A DNA stretch of 64,000 nucleotides from assembly GCF_034087045.1 (NCBI RefSeq), contig NZ_CP139247.1, positions 6,412,001-6,476,000 on the forward strand, read 5' to 3'. The stretch is from Chitinophaga sancti. GTDB taxonomy: Bacteria; Bacteroidota; Bacteroidia; Chitinophagales; Chitinophagaceae. Position numbers and translations under genes: made by a program. The notes beneath the pieces were generated by a model, which ran no database searches, was not told the DNA's origin, and saw nothing but the letters and a program-made list of their open reading frames with translations. Positions 47,184 through 55,828 of the stretch are shown here, one piece after another; position 1 is the stretch's first letter, and each line of letters starts with the position of its first letter.

Positions 47184-47352
47184 GAGCTGTCCTTCCTGCA
47201 ACAGGGGGGTATCTTCTGAAAGACAGGCTTACAGAGGGAATGACACTTACTCCCCTTCCAATTGCAGTAAAGGTATCTTCTGAAAGACAGCCATGCAAAA
47301 GGAAATTACAACTCCCCTTCCAGCAACATCAGTTTTATCTTCTGAATAGCAG
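47184..47352 (-). repeat. Degenerate tandem copies of the Nudix gene 3' end
   Basis: Three related units about 62-64 bp apart share the core ggtatcttctgaaagacag (47208-47226, 47272-47290 and the gene's own version at 47334-47352) and a preceding CCCCTTCC-type block. They correspond to the final codons of the Nudix gene. Two of them lie beyond its stop codon. Confidence 0.8.
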
Positions 47353-47863
47353 CTATCGACAACGAATCCGTGATCTCATGCCTCTTCACCATCTGATAAG
47401 CCTCCTCAAAAGGAACTTTCCTGATATGTAACTGCTCCGTCTCTTCTGGCTCGGCTTCCCGCTGCTCCAGCTGACGAGCCAGGTAAATCACACCAGCTTC
47501 ATCCGACACTGAATTAGATAAATGGATTTTTACGATCGGCATCCAGCTATTTGCAATCAGACCGGTTTCTTCCAATAACTCCCGTTTGGCAGAATCGAGG
47601 GGATCCGTACCCAGGGGGCCTCCACCTTCTGGAATCTCCCATGAGAACCCTTCCAATGGAAAACGGAACTGCCCTACCAGGTAAATATTACCTTCTTCAT
47701 CATATGGAATAACACCAATGGCGGCATTTTTGAAATGAACTACGCCATAAATGCCCTTCCCTCCTGCCGGATTCAGTACCTGGTGTTCCGTAACACTGAT
47801 CCAGGGATTGTCGTATTCTACTTTGCTGGACAAGATCGTCCAGGGGTTATGATTCAGATCCAT
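47306..47863 (-). CDS. Nudix hydrolase, ADP-ribose pyrophosphatase-like
   Basis: 185 residues. The Nudix box G-x5-E-x7-REUxEExGU is complete: GGGPLGTDPLDSAKRELLEETGL (about 80-102, Glu pairs binding Mg2+), preceded by the array WEIPEGG typical of ADP-ribose/NDP-sugar pyrophosphatases. It probably hydrolyses ADP-ribose or a similar nucleoside diphosphate derivative in the cytoplasm. TACATTTG lies 5 nt upstream of its ATG. Tandem copies of its 3' end lie downstream. Confidence 0.9.
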   Translation of the reverse strand: MDLNHNPWTILSSKVEYDNPWISVTEHQVLNPAGGKGIYGVVHFKNAAIGVIPYDEEGNIYLVGQFRFPLEGFSWEIPEGGGPLGTDPLDSAKRELLEETGLIANSWMPIVKIHLSNSVSDEAGVIYLARQLEQREAEPEETEQLHIRKVPFEEAYQMVKRHEITDSLSIAAIQKIKLMLLEGEL

Positions 47864-47868
47864 AATTA

Positions 47869-47876
47869 CAAATGTA
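47869..47876 (-). promoter_or_regulatory. -7 promoter element of the Nudix gene
   Basis: TACATTTG on the minus strand fits TAnnTTTG and ends 5 nt before the ATG. No clear -33 box. Predicts a leaderless message. Confidence 0.4.
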
Positions 47877-47959
47877 GGAATTGCTTCAAGGATTGTGCCG
47901 GGCCTGCCATTAAATACAGGTTATAAAAATTCAATACAGGCCATAAAATCAAAAACGGG

Positions 47960-47989
47960 AAAAAAAACGTCCCGCGCAGAGGCGGGACG
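47960..47989 (-). terminator. Terminator of the GNAT-DinB gene
   Basis: An 8-bp GC-rich perfect stem (47968-47975 with 47982-47989) and a 6-nt loop. Read on the minus strand it is followed by eight T residues. Confidence 0.88.
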
Positions 47990-48039
47990 ATGTCAACCAG
48001 ATGAACGGCGGTAAATACCTTTGATCATCATACCTAAAT

Positions 48040-48993
48040 CTAAATCGTATCTTTCTTCAAATTGAATAATTCGTTTATCTGTGATAAGTGGTGCTTCATA
48101 TGTATTACATAATCCACGATCAGGTAATTTAGCGTTACCTGCTCGTTTTCGTTTACTTTAACTGTATGTTGCAAGACTTCTGTTGGTATAGTCCGTATCG
48201 TTAGTACAAGGTGCTCGTTGAAAATGGTCCACAATTTAATTAAATTCTGCCAGTTCATAAACTGCCAGGCTTGTCCCTTTACCCAAAATTCCTGATCATA
48301 CCCCGGAATTTGCAACAAAGATATCTGTTGTGCGCGTATTATCCGAACGTTATTATTAATTGCTGAATCTACGAGGTGTCCCAATATTTCTTTTATACTC
48401 CATTTTCCGGCTTTGGGCCGCGCTGCTGCCTGCATTTCGCTAATGTTGCCCAGTAGTTGTACCCACTCATCCATTAGCGTTTTCAGTTCCCCCGCTACGG
48501 AGTACTGCGGATGCTCATTTCCAAAAGTATATTCCATTTTAACGTTACTGCGTTTGTACCTCCCCGGTTCTACAGGTATTTCCCTGAAGCCTAATTTTTC
48601 ATACATATTTAACGCAGGCACCAGGATTGTATTGGAGTAAAGTACTACTTTTTTGTATCCCAGTTCTTCCGCAAGGCGCATGATTTCTTTTACAAGGCGC
48701 CAACCTATCTTGTACCCCTGAAACTTTTCATCTACTGCCAGTTTCGTCATTTCCGCACTTTCTGCATCTATGTGTTTCAGAGCGACGGTGCCTACTATTT
48801 CATCTTCGGCTGCTGCAAAGATAATTTTCCCTCCCTTACTAAGGATTTCCTTATCGGCATGTTGTAAAGTGGCGATATCTGCCGGTTCAATGGTGAAATA
48901 CTTTTCGATCCAAAGTCTGTTTAATCTTTCAAAGTGTGGCAACAGGTCTGGTGCACAGCCTATCAGCCGGATAGTGTCAGTTGCTGTGTTCAT
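48040..48993 (-). CDS. GNAT acetyltransferase - DinB-like fusion protein
   Basis: 317 residues in two parts. Residues about 8-155 are a GNAT N-acetyltransferase: VDEKFQGYKIGWRLVKEIM is the acetyl-CoA-binding motif A, and YSNTILVPALNMYEKLGFREI is motif B. Residues about 165-312 are a DinB-like four-helix domain: GHLVDSAINNNVRI carries the first metal His and YVIHMKHHLSQI supplies the H-x3-H pair. DinB proteins often act as thiol transferases with bacillithiol-type cofactors. The combination suggests a modification or detoxification enzyme, but neither substrate is known. A single gene with a strong terminator. Confidence 0.85.
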   Translation of the reverse strand: MNTATDTIRLIGCAPDLLPHFERLNRLWIEKYFTIEPADIATLQHADKEILSKGGKIIFAAAEDEIVGTVALKHIDAESAEMTKLAVDEKFQGYKIGWRLVKEIMRLAEELGYKKVVLYSNTILVPALNMYEKLGFREIPVEPGRYKRSNVKMEYTFGNEHPQYSVAGELKTLMDEWVQLLGNISEMQAAARPKAGKWSIKEILGHLVDSAINNNVRIIRAQQISLLQIPGYDQEFWVKGQAWQFMNWQNLIKLWTIFNEHLVLTIRTIPTEVLQHTVKVNENEQVTLNYLIVDYVIHMKHHLSQINELFNLKKDTI

Positions 48994-49083
48994 ATTTCCT
49001 TTTGTTTTTAGTGAGATGCATACTTGTTAAATTGTTCAAAGTGAAGCTGGTGCTACTGTTCTAAGTCAATTAACCGGATATAA

Positions 49084-49998
49084 TCAGTTGCTGTGCTCTG
49101 GCTTCCTCTTGTTTTTATTGACGGATACATTAACTATATAGACACCAGCCAATGTAACCAGGCAGGATAAAGCCGTTGTCCAGTTAAGCTGTTCTTTCAA
49201 TATCAGCCACCCAAGAATAACAGCTACAATAGGATTGATATAAGCGTATACCGATGCCAGTGAAGTAGGCAGGTTATTGAGCGCAAAGACATAGGAGGAA
49301 TATCCAACGATCGATCCTACAAAAATCAGGTACAGCAAACTCTCCCACAATTGCAGGTTCATAGCCGATAAATGAAAACTATACCCCATCAGTGATACCG
49401 TGATCAACATGACGATGCCACTAAAGAGCATCTGAAACCCTGCACCATAAAGAAAGTTCACTTTTAGCGCCCAGCGGGCAGTGAGTACTGAGCCAATGGC
49501 CCAACTGATACAGGCGATGAAGGTGAGGAAAATACCTAGTCTGAATGCAGGGTTCATTAAACTGGACAGGTAATTGTAAAAAATACCCGTTACCCCCAGC
49601 AACCCTACCAGCATGCCTACTATTAATAAAGGTGATAAGCGGGTGCGCTGTACCATGAAATAACTGAAAATAGTAATCCAGATGGGGACTGTAGCTACGA
49701 TGATAGCACATAACCCACTGGGAATGTATTGCATAGCCCAGGTAATGAGGCCATTGCTCAGACAGAGCATCATTACACCTATTATAAATAAGCGGGAAAG
49801 AACGATTTTGTCAGGTAGACGGTAACCTTTCAGCAGGAAAAAGCTGATCAGGATAATGCCAGCGGCGGTTTGCCGCAGGCCGGCGAGCATGAGGCCATGC
49901 ATGTGTCGTACTCCCACGCTGGAAGCGAGGTAAGTGGTACCCCAGAAAAAACTGACCATTACCAATGCTATGTAGGCATTCGTGTTAGACTTTTTCAT
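49084..49998 (-). CDS. DMT superfamily (EamA) transporter
   Basis: 304 residues, about ten hydrophobic helices in two homologous halves (EamA repeat). FFWGTTYLASSVGV at the start and LNNLPTSLASVYAYINPIVAVILGWLILKE in the second half are typical of RhaT/EamA-type drug or metabolite exporters. The substrate is unknown. The C-terminus is short and basic (NKNKRKPEHSN). It stands alone on the minus strand. Confidence 0.88.
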   Translation of the reverse strand: MKKSNTNAYIALVMVSFFWGTTYLASSVGVRHMHGLMLAGLRQTAAGIILISFFLLKGYRLPDKIVLSRLFIIGVMMLCLSNGLITWAMQYIPSGLCAIIVATVPIWITIFSYFMVQRTRLSPLLIVGMLVGLLGVTGIFYNYLSSLMNPAFRLGIFLTFIACISWAIGSVLTARWALKVNFLYGAGFQMLFSGIVMLITVSLMGYSFHLSAMNLQLWESLLYLIFVGSIVGYSSYVFALNNLPTSLASVYAYINPIVAVILGWLILKEQLNWTTALSCLVTLAGVYIVNVSVNKNKRKPEHSN

Positions 49999-50144
49999 TG
50001 TGCGCGATGTTATAATTCGATAAGGGTGAATTCGTCATTGATTGCAGGAATGGTATGTTTGATAACTGCAATAGAAATTTTCTTTCCGTAAAAGGTTGAC
50101 ATCGTCTTTTATTGTATGTCGATAACTTTATCCCTCTCATTACC

Positions 50145-51542
50145 TCAAATAGCTGCAATCAACTGAGACATCTCCTCCCACACAATCTCTACATCCTCTT
50201 CCGTCGTACGCCAATTCACCAGGGCTGCCCTGATACCGGGTATACCCTGATACACCGTTGGTGTCATCACCACTTTCCCACTTTCATTCATTGCCTGCAA
50301 AAATTGTTTGATAGCCGCAGGCAACTCTTCGGTTTCTCCATTGAGTGTAAAACACACCACACACAAATTCACTGGCGCTAATAACCGGAACGTATCACTC
50401 CCCTCAATCAATGCACCCAGTTTTTTCGTAAGCCGTACATTATTCTCCACTATATCAGCATATCCATTTGCTCCATAGGCCATGAGCGTATGCCATGCCG
50501 GCAAAGCCCTAAGGCGACGGGAGTTTTCAGGAGTATAATTACTATATACAAAAAACTCATCGGGGTCAGGTAAATAGCTGGCCCCCACATTTCTGAAAGC
50601 AGCCATTTGCAGTTTAGGATGTCTGGTAAAGATCATGGCGGAATCGTATGGTACATTCAGCCATTTATGTGCATCAATAGTGATGCTGTCTGCCGATTCC
50701 CATCCCTGCAATAAATGGCGGTAGTCGGAATGACAAGCTGCGAAGCCACCGAAAGCCGCATCTACGTGGAGATAGAAACCATACTGCTGTTTGAGGACAG
50801 CGAGTGACTGCAGGTCGTCGAAGTCCACCGTATTCACTGTACCTGCAGCAGCTACGAAGATTAAAGATTCGTTCTTATGTGCTTCAAGGTAGGCAGTGAG
50901 TGCAGTGATATCTACTGATTCCCTGTCTGGCAGGGAAGGAATTTTAACAAGGGCGTTTCTGCCTATCCCCAGCATGGCCATAGATTTTACTGTGCTTGAG
51001 TGCGGGGTGCAGGAGAGTATTTTAATAGCAGGTAATGCAGCTACACCCTCCTGGGCTACATCTACGCCATGCCTGTTCCCGAGCCACTGACGGGCGATAG
51101 CAAGACCAGAGAAGTTCGACATGGTAGCGCCGGAAGTGAATACACCGGTGTATGCATCTGGCAAACCGAATAACTGTCTGAGTAACGCGATGGTCTCTCC
51201 TTCTATATAAAAAGAGGCGCCGTCTTTGTTGGCGGCATTCATATCATATACTGATGTCAGCCAATCACCAGCGATGGCTGCGGGAGTAGCACCACCGGTA
51301 ACGAATCCCCAGTAACGGCTGCCAGCATTGCCGGCGAGGAGGGAATCGTATCGGTTTTTGAAGGTGCTGAGCGCTTGTGAGGCGCCAATACCTTGTTTAG
51401 GAAGGGATAATGAAGGAAGGCTGCCTCTCGCCACATCGACGGGTAAGCTGTCTATTCCGGATAGGAAAGCAGCGCTGTAGTCTTTGGTTTGTTGTAGCAA
51501 CTGGTCCATATGCTGTAAATCATGGAAGAGTGTTTCATTCAT
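50145..51542 (-). CDS. Group II pyridoxal-dependent amino acid decarboxylase
   Basis: 465 residues. HVDAAFGGF (259-267) and SITIDAHKWLNVPYD (286-300) with Lys293 as the PLP lysine mark the aromatic-amino-acid/glutamate/diaminobutyrate decarboxylase group. TSGATMSNFSGL (136-147) is the phosphate-binding region. Substrate residues cannot be read with confidence; the length and TSGGT-like block fit aromatic or diaminobutyrate decarboxylases better than GadB. No transporter of the glutamate/GABA type is adjacent. Confidence 0.87.
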   Translation of the reverse strand: MNETLFHDLQHMDQLLQQTKDYSAAFLSGIDSLPVDVARGSLPSLSLPKQGIGASQALSTFKNRYDSLLAGNAGSRYWGFVTGGATPAAIAGDWLTSVYDMNAANKDGASFYIEGETIALLRQLFGLPDAYTGVFTSGATMSNFSGLAIARQWLGNRHGVDVAQEGVAALPAIKILSCTPHSSTVKSMAMLGIGRNALVKIPSLPDRESVDITALTAYLEAHKNESLIFVAAAGTVNTVDFDDLQSLAVLKQQYGFYLHVDAAFGGFAACHSDYRHLLQGWESADSITIDAHKWLNVPYDSAMIFTRHPKLQMAAFRNVGASYLPDPDEFFVYSNYTPENSRRLRALPAWHTLMAYGANGYADIVENNVRLTKKLGALIEGSDTFRLLAPVNLCVVCFTLNGETEELPAAIKQFLQAMNESGKVVMTPTVYQGIPGIRAALVNWRTTEEDVEIVWEEMSQLIAAI

Positions 51543-52032
51543 GGCGGTAGGTTTGAGACCACAAAAATGAAATAAAAAGCTAATAAAAAACAGATTCAGT
51601 TTTTTGAATTTCGACCAGATCAGATTGGGGAGCTAGCATAGTTCATTTAAATGTGGAGAGGGTTGGTTTATCCTTTCAGGAGGATTTCCTGTCAGGAAGA
51701 TTATCCAGTCTGGATGATTATGCAGTTAAGTGGTTATCCGGCCAGGAAGATTACCTGGTCAGGGGTGATCCGGCCAGGAAGGTTACCCTGTTAAGAGGTT
51801 ATCCTGCCTAGAAAATTTTCCAGTCAGGATGATTATGCAGTTAAGTGGTGATCCGGCCAGGAAGGCCATCCTTCCTGGGAAAAATGAACTTCCCCGACAG
51901 CTCAATTTCTATTCAGGAAGAAAAGTTGTCCTAAGCACAGAAAAGTATTCTGTTCTGCAGGAATAGGTCTTCCCAGTTACTGAAGGCTATTCAGTACTGC
52001 CAGATTACTTTGCCCTAACACCAAGGGCTCTC
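51543..52032. other. Intergenic region with degenerate repeats
   Basis: 490 bp between the decarboxylase and ogt. The first 100 bp are AT-rich and may carry the decarboxylase promoter. From 51661 to about 51885 there are imperfect repeats of gatccggccaggaag-like words; a 45-bp segment starting at 51705 recurs at 51820 (period 115 bp). No open frame is supported. Confidence 0.6.
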
Positions 52033-52563
52033 CTAAAACAGCTGCCCCTGCGAACCAAACCTATGCTTCATCTCATGCTCCAACAACCATTTCTTCCGCC
52101 ATATCCCCCCTGCATACCCCGTCAATGTCCCATTACTCCCAATCACCCTATGACACGGCACCACCACCCACAGCTGATTACGGCCGTTAGTACTCCCTAC
52201 CGCACGAATCGCCTTAGGATTATTCAAATCCTTCGCAAGCTGCAAATAAGTAGTCGTCTGCCCATACGGAATAGTCAACAGCCTATCCCATACAGCCTGC
52301 TGAAAAGGCGTACCTTCCTGAGCAATAGGAAACGTAAATCCCTCCTGACTACCCGCAAAATAAGCATCCATCTCTGCAACGCATTGCACGAATACACCAG
52401 GTAACTCTGTCTTACTCAAGACTGGCAGATCAGTCTTATCATTATCACGGATACTGAGTGCATTGATCGCCGTTTTTGTGCCTATGATCAACAGACTGCC
52501 TACGGGTGTGGGGGTAAAGTAATGGTACTGTTCCATATCATTTATTGTTGTAATGATCTCCAT
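52033..52563 (-). CDS. ogt: Methylated-DNA-[protein]-cysteine S-methyltransferase
   Basis: 176 residues (166 if the second Met at 52533 is used). The DNA-binding HTH region ([20 protein letters not shown]) and the active-site [10 protein letters not shown] with Cys137 are intact; NGRNQ and the [16 protein letters not shown] tail are also typical. It repairs O6-alkylguanine by taking the alkyl group onto Cys137, once per molecule. The longer start overlaps the end of alkA by 22 bp, the shorter one lies 8 bp after it; either way the two are translationally linked. It corresponds to the C-terminal half of E. coli Ada. Confidence 0.92.
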   Translation of the reverse strand: MEIITTINDMEQYHYFTPTPVGSLLIIGTKTAINALSIRDNDKTDLPVLSKTELPGVFVQCVAEMDAYFAGSQEGFTFPIAQEGTPFQQAVWDRLLTIPYGQTTTYLQLAKDLNNPKAIRAVGSTNGRNQLWVVVPCHRVIGSNGTLTGYAGGIWRKKWLLEHEMKHRFGSQGQLF

Positions 52564-53447
52564 AAATAGAATGTTGCATAAGCTGCATGTTGCTGCCAGT
52601 GCTGTGTATATCCTTTAATCTCAGCCAGTGAAGGCTTTGCCGGTAATTGCAATTGTTGTTTCAGCGCATTATGTAAACCCGCATCTTCCAGAGGCAATGC
52701 CTGCCAGTAACGGCTGAATTTCATCAGCACGTAATTGGCCGACCAGTTGCCAATGCCTTTGAATGAAATAAGATATTCACGGGCAGCGGTGTAGTCGAGT
52801 GATTGTAAATGTGTGAGTGTAAGGCGTTCTTCTGCCATCGCCCTTGCCAGGGAGATGATGTAATCAGCTTTGCTGCGGGAAAACTGCATGGCGATGAGGT
52901 CAGCAGGCTCCAGCTTTGCGATGGTAGCTGGTTGGGGGTAGACATGATACGTCTTATTGCCGGAGGAAATAGCAGCACCATAGGCATGGATCAATCGCTG
53001 TTTCAGGGTGTATGCAAATGAAAGATTGATCTGCTGGCCGGTGATGGTCCAGGTAAGGGCTTCGAACAGTTCGGGAATTCCGATCAGTCGGAGACCTTTG
53101 TATTCCTGGATGAGTGGCGATAAAACGTCGTCCTTTTTTGCAAATTTGTAGAATGGATTGAGGTCTGCATCAAGGTGTAACCAATGAATGATATAGTTTT
53201 TGATATAATTGGTATCTATATTATCAGCATCAGCGGATATTTCTACCTGTATTCCTTTCTTTTTGGGCGCATCTGTAATGGCAGTGAGCACAGGGGTGTC
53301 ATTCACCACAATTACTTTGCGGAGAGTATTGCCTTCTACTTCATGCAGACATTCCTTGTCAGAACGACTGAGGAATACCAGGCATTCTGCGAAGGAGAAA
53401 TTTGCATGGTCAGTAACTGGTATGTGAATCTTCATGTGCGCGATCAT
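52542..53447 (-). CDS. alkA: DNA-3-methyladenine glycosylase II (AlkA type)
   Basis: 301 residues. An N-terminal AlkA_N-like domain (about 1-105) precedes the HhH-GPD glycosylase fold: [16 protein letters not shown] (130-145), hairpin [19 protein letters not shown] (226-244) and catalytic Asp255 in [12 protein letters not shown]. It excises 3-methyladenine and other alkylated bases. A second Met at residue 5 is an alternative start. It sits between the ArsR-Ada gene and ogt, all on the minus strand, giving an alkylation-repair group. Confidence 0.9.
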   Translation of the reverse strand: MIAHMKIHIPVTDHANFSFAECLVFLSRSDKECLHEVEGNTLRKVIVVNDTPVLTAITDAPKKKGIQVEISADADNIDTNYIKNYIIHWLHLDADLNPFYKFAKKDDVLSPLIQEYKGLRLIGIPELFEALTWTITGQQINLSFAYTLKQRLIHAYGAAISSGNKTYHVYPQPATIAKLEPADLIAMQFSRSKADYIISLARAMAEERLTLTHLQSLDYTAAREYLISFKGIGNWSANYVLMKFSRYWQALPLEDAGLHNALKQQLQLPAKPSLAEIKGYTQHWQQHAAYATFYLWRSLQQ

Positions 53448-53454
53448 TGTAATT

Positions 53455-53681
53455 TGAACCCAAGGCTTACATTGTTACTTAAAAAGGCTTACATCGTAAT
53501 CTGAACCCGCAACTACACCGAAATCTGAACCTACAGCTTACACCATAACCTGCACCTACAACCGCACCCATAATCCGAACCAACCACCACACCATAACCC
53601 GAACCAACCACCACACCCACACCCCTAACCTGCAACTACAACCACCACACCATAATCCGAATCTCTCCCCCTAACTTCACC
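53455..53681. repeat. C/A-rich degenerate tandem repeat
   Basis: Between alkA and the ArsR-Ada gene the plus strand is almost free of G and is built from variants of aaccaaccaccacaccataa(t)ccgaa. Units are irregular and not coding. It separates the regulator from alkA by about 235 bp and may contain the alkA promoter, which I cannot identify. Confidence 0.6.
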
Positions 53682-54212
53682 CTAAGGCTTACACCGCTTG
53701 CAAGCCCTATACCCATTCTTCACAGCATCCTCCCTGTTCTCATAAAATATCACATTATCCGGCCTCGGATTGGCAGCGCAGGAAGGCTTACAAAAGATAC
53801 CCGTAGTTTTGACAGCAGTATAAAATACCCCATCGAAATTTTTATCCTTACTCAGCAAAGCCTGTAACATAACAGGCTGCGTCAGCGGCGTACCCTTTTT
53901 ATAATCCGTGTTATCAAGAAAAACACCATGATCATTGTCTATTGAATGCGCTCCCCATTGAATATACTCCTCCACCCATTCTTTAAAAGCAAAAAAGGCA
54001 GATCTGTTCAGATACCCAAAGCGCTCACGACCTGCCTGATAAATACGGATCCAACCAGTATCTTCCAATAACTGCAAGTGCTTTGAGACCGCCTGACGGC
54101 TGATATGGCCGAAGTGATCATTGATCTGATTAATGTTGAGAGGGGCCTTCCGAAGAAGGTCAAGGACTTCCCTTCGAAGCGGGTCCGCAATGCCTTTGAA
54201 CAACTCGTCCAT
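53682..54212 (-). CDS. ArsR-type HTH fused to an Ada methylphosphotriester-sensing zinc domain
   Basis: 176 residues. Residues 1-80 are an ArsR winged helix (DPLRREVLDLLRKAPLNINQI, then SRQAVSKHLQLLEDTGW). Residues about 124-176 are an N-Ada domain: DGVFYTAVKTTGIFCKPSC with C-x3-C (Cys141, Cys145), then ACKRC with C-x2-C (Cys171, Cys174). These spacings match Cys38, 42, 69 and 72 of E. coli Ada, where Cys38 takes a methyl group from DNA phosphotriesters and switches on the regulator. In Ada this domain precedes an AraC HTH; here it follows an ArsR HTH and the protein ends just after the last Cys. With AlkA and Ogt downstream it is most simply a methylation-responsive regulator of alkylation repair. 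Function is inferred, not shown. Confidence 0.88.
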   Translation of the reverse strand: MDELFKGIADPLRREVLDLLRKAPLNINQINDHFGHISRQAVSKHLQLLEDTGWIRIYQAGRERFGYLNRSAFFAFKEWVEEYIQWGAHSIDNDHGVFLDNTDYKKGTPLTQPVMLQALLSKDKNFDGVFYTAVKTTGIFCKPSCAANPRPDNVIFYENREDAVKNGYRACKRCKP

Positions 54213-54216
54213 TTAA

Positions 54217-54258
54217 GCAACTTTTTTGTTGCGCTAATTTATGCAATTTTTTAGTTGC
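54217..54258. promoter_or_regulatory. Paired dyads, candidate operator of the ArsR-Ada regulator
   Basis: GCAAC-T6-GTTGC at 54217-54232 and the similar GCAAT-T5-AGTTGC at 54243-54258, 26 bp apart, start 4 bp upstream of the ArsR-Ada start codon and lie in the divergent region with the MocR gene. Dyads of this size fit a dimeric winged-helix protein. Binding is inferred from position and symmetry only. Confidence 0.45.
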
Positions 54259-54298
54259 ACAAAATTATTTTTCTTAAAACAAACAGATTTATTTTTCT

Positions 54299-54306
54299 TA
54301 CATTTG
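54299..54306 (+). promoter_or_regulatory. -7 promoter element of the first MocR gene
   Basis: TACATTTG fits TAnnTTTG exactly and ends 22 nt before the ATG at 54329. No TTTG box at the correct distance. Confidence 0.5.
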
Positions 54307-54328
54307 ACCATATCAGAAATTCAATCAC

Positions 54329-55759
54329 ATGTTAAAAACTGCCGACCATCTATACCTGCAGATTGCAGAGAATGTTGAGCAACTCATCCTCAAACAGGTA
54401 TTGAAAACAGGAGACAAACTCCCTTCTGTACGCAACCTGAGTGAAGAGCAAGGCGTGAGCATGAGCACTGCCTTCCAGGCCTATTATCACCTGGAAAGCA
54501 AAGGCATGATTGAATCCAGACCCAAATCAGGCTATTACGTCACCTACAGTCCACGACGCATGCCGGAATTGCCGAAACAAACAGAGGCCGTCAAAAAGCC
54601 GTCTGAAGTAACGGTGCATGAAATGATCTCGCGCATGTATTTACATGGTTCCAATCCTGAGATCCTGAAATTTTCTTCTGCCGTGTTTCCCGTAGCCCAA
54701 CTCCCTGCTGCCAGGATGACCAAAGCCATGGTACAGGCTATTCATAGATTACCGAATGGAGGGCTGGGCTATGACACTCCACAGGGCAATGAAGACCTGC
54801 GCAGACAGATCGCACGTATGTCTATCGGCTGGGGAGGAGCAGTGACGGAAGATGATAGTGTGATTGCAGCAGGTTGTTCTGATGCCATATCATTATGCCT
54901 TTCTGCGACTACGCAACCCGGAGATACGATTGCCGTGGAAAGCCCAACGTATTACGGCTTCCTGCAACTGGCCGAAAACCTGGGGTTGAAAGTGTTGGAG
55001 ATACCCACACATCCTTTGACAGGGGTTGATTTAGATTACCTGGATAAAGCGATACCTAAGTTTAAGGTGAAGGCCTGTCTCTTTGTGACCAATTTCACTA
55101 ATCCTTTAGGGGCATGTATGCCGGATAATCATAAGCAGGAGCTGGTAAGAATATTAGAAAAATATGATATACCACTGATAGAAGATGATATATATGGTGA
55201 TATGTACTTTGGTAAAGAAAGACCGGGGTTATGTAAAACCTTTGATAAAAACGGGTTAGTACTGCTGTGTAATTCTTTTTCCAAATCACTGGCACCGGGG
55301 TATCGGGTAGGATGGGCATTGCCGGGGCGTTATAAGGAAAAAGTATTACGGATTAAACGTAACCGTGCTATCTCCTCTCCCTCTTTGCCCAGTGCTGCTA
55401 TCGCATGTTTTCTGGAAAATGGGCGGTATGAGCATCATCTGAGGGGAATGCGAAAAATTTTGCATACCCAGTTTATGCGGCATTTACAGGCTATTTCCGA
55501 TTATTTTCCGGAAGACACCTGTGTAACCCGCCCCGGAGGCGGATTTGTGTGTTGGATAGAATTGAATCCAAAGATCAATACTTTTGAATTGTACGAGCAA
55601 TCACTGAAGCATAAGGTTATTTTTGCACCGGGCAGGATCTTTTCTCTACAGGACAGGTATACAAATTGTCTGAGAATAAGCTATAGTAACCCGTGGAGTA
55701 AATCGGTGGAAGATGGGCTAAAGACAGTTGGCCGACTGGCAAGAAAGCTAATGAGTTAA
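54329..55759 (+). CDS. MocR-type transcriptional regulator (GntR HTH + class I aminotransferase domain)
   Basis: 476 residues. GntR winged helix at 8-73 (LKTGDKLPSVRNLSEEQGVSMSTAFQAYYHLES). Aminotransferase fold about 110-470 with SPTYYGF, NFTNPLG, EDDIYGDMYF and CNSFSKSLAPGYRVGW, where Lys319 is the PLP lysine. LRISY near the end supplies the carboxylate-binding Arg. MocR proteins use bound PLP/amino acid as effector to control neighbouring genes. Divergent from the ArsR-Ada gene, so the two may share control. The regulated pathway is not evident. Confidence 0.9.
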   Translation: MLKTADHLYLQIAENVEQLILKQVLKTGDKLPSVRNLSEEQGVSMSTAFQAYYHLESKGMIESRPKSGYYVTYSPRRMPELPKQTEAVKKPSEVTVHEMISRMYLHGSNPEILKFSSAVFPVAQLPAARMTKAMVQAIHRLPNGGLGYDTPQGNEDLRRQIARMSIGWGGAVTEDDSVIAAGCSDAISLCLSATTQPGDTIAVESPTYYGFLQLAENLGLKVLEIPTHPLTGVDLDYLDKAIPKFKVKACLFVTNFTNPLGACMPDNHKQELVRILEKYDIPLIEDDIYGDMYFGKERPGLCKTFDKNGLVLLCNSFSKSLAPGYRVGWALPGRYKEKVLRIKRNRAISSPSLPSAAIACFLENGRYEHHLRGMRKILHTQFMRHLQAISDYFPEDTCVTRPGGGFVCWIELNPKINTFELYEQSLKHKVIFAPGRIFSLQDRYTNCLRISYSNPWSKSVEDGLKTVGRLARKLMS

Positions 55760-55828
55760 TTTCATAAAGGTTGCAAACGGGTATAAACTCCTTTTATTGA
55801 AAGGCCTTAAAATATCATCAGCTATCTC

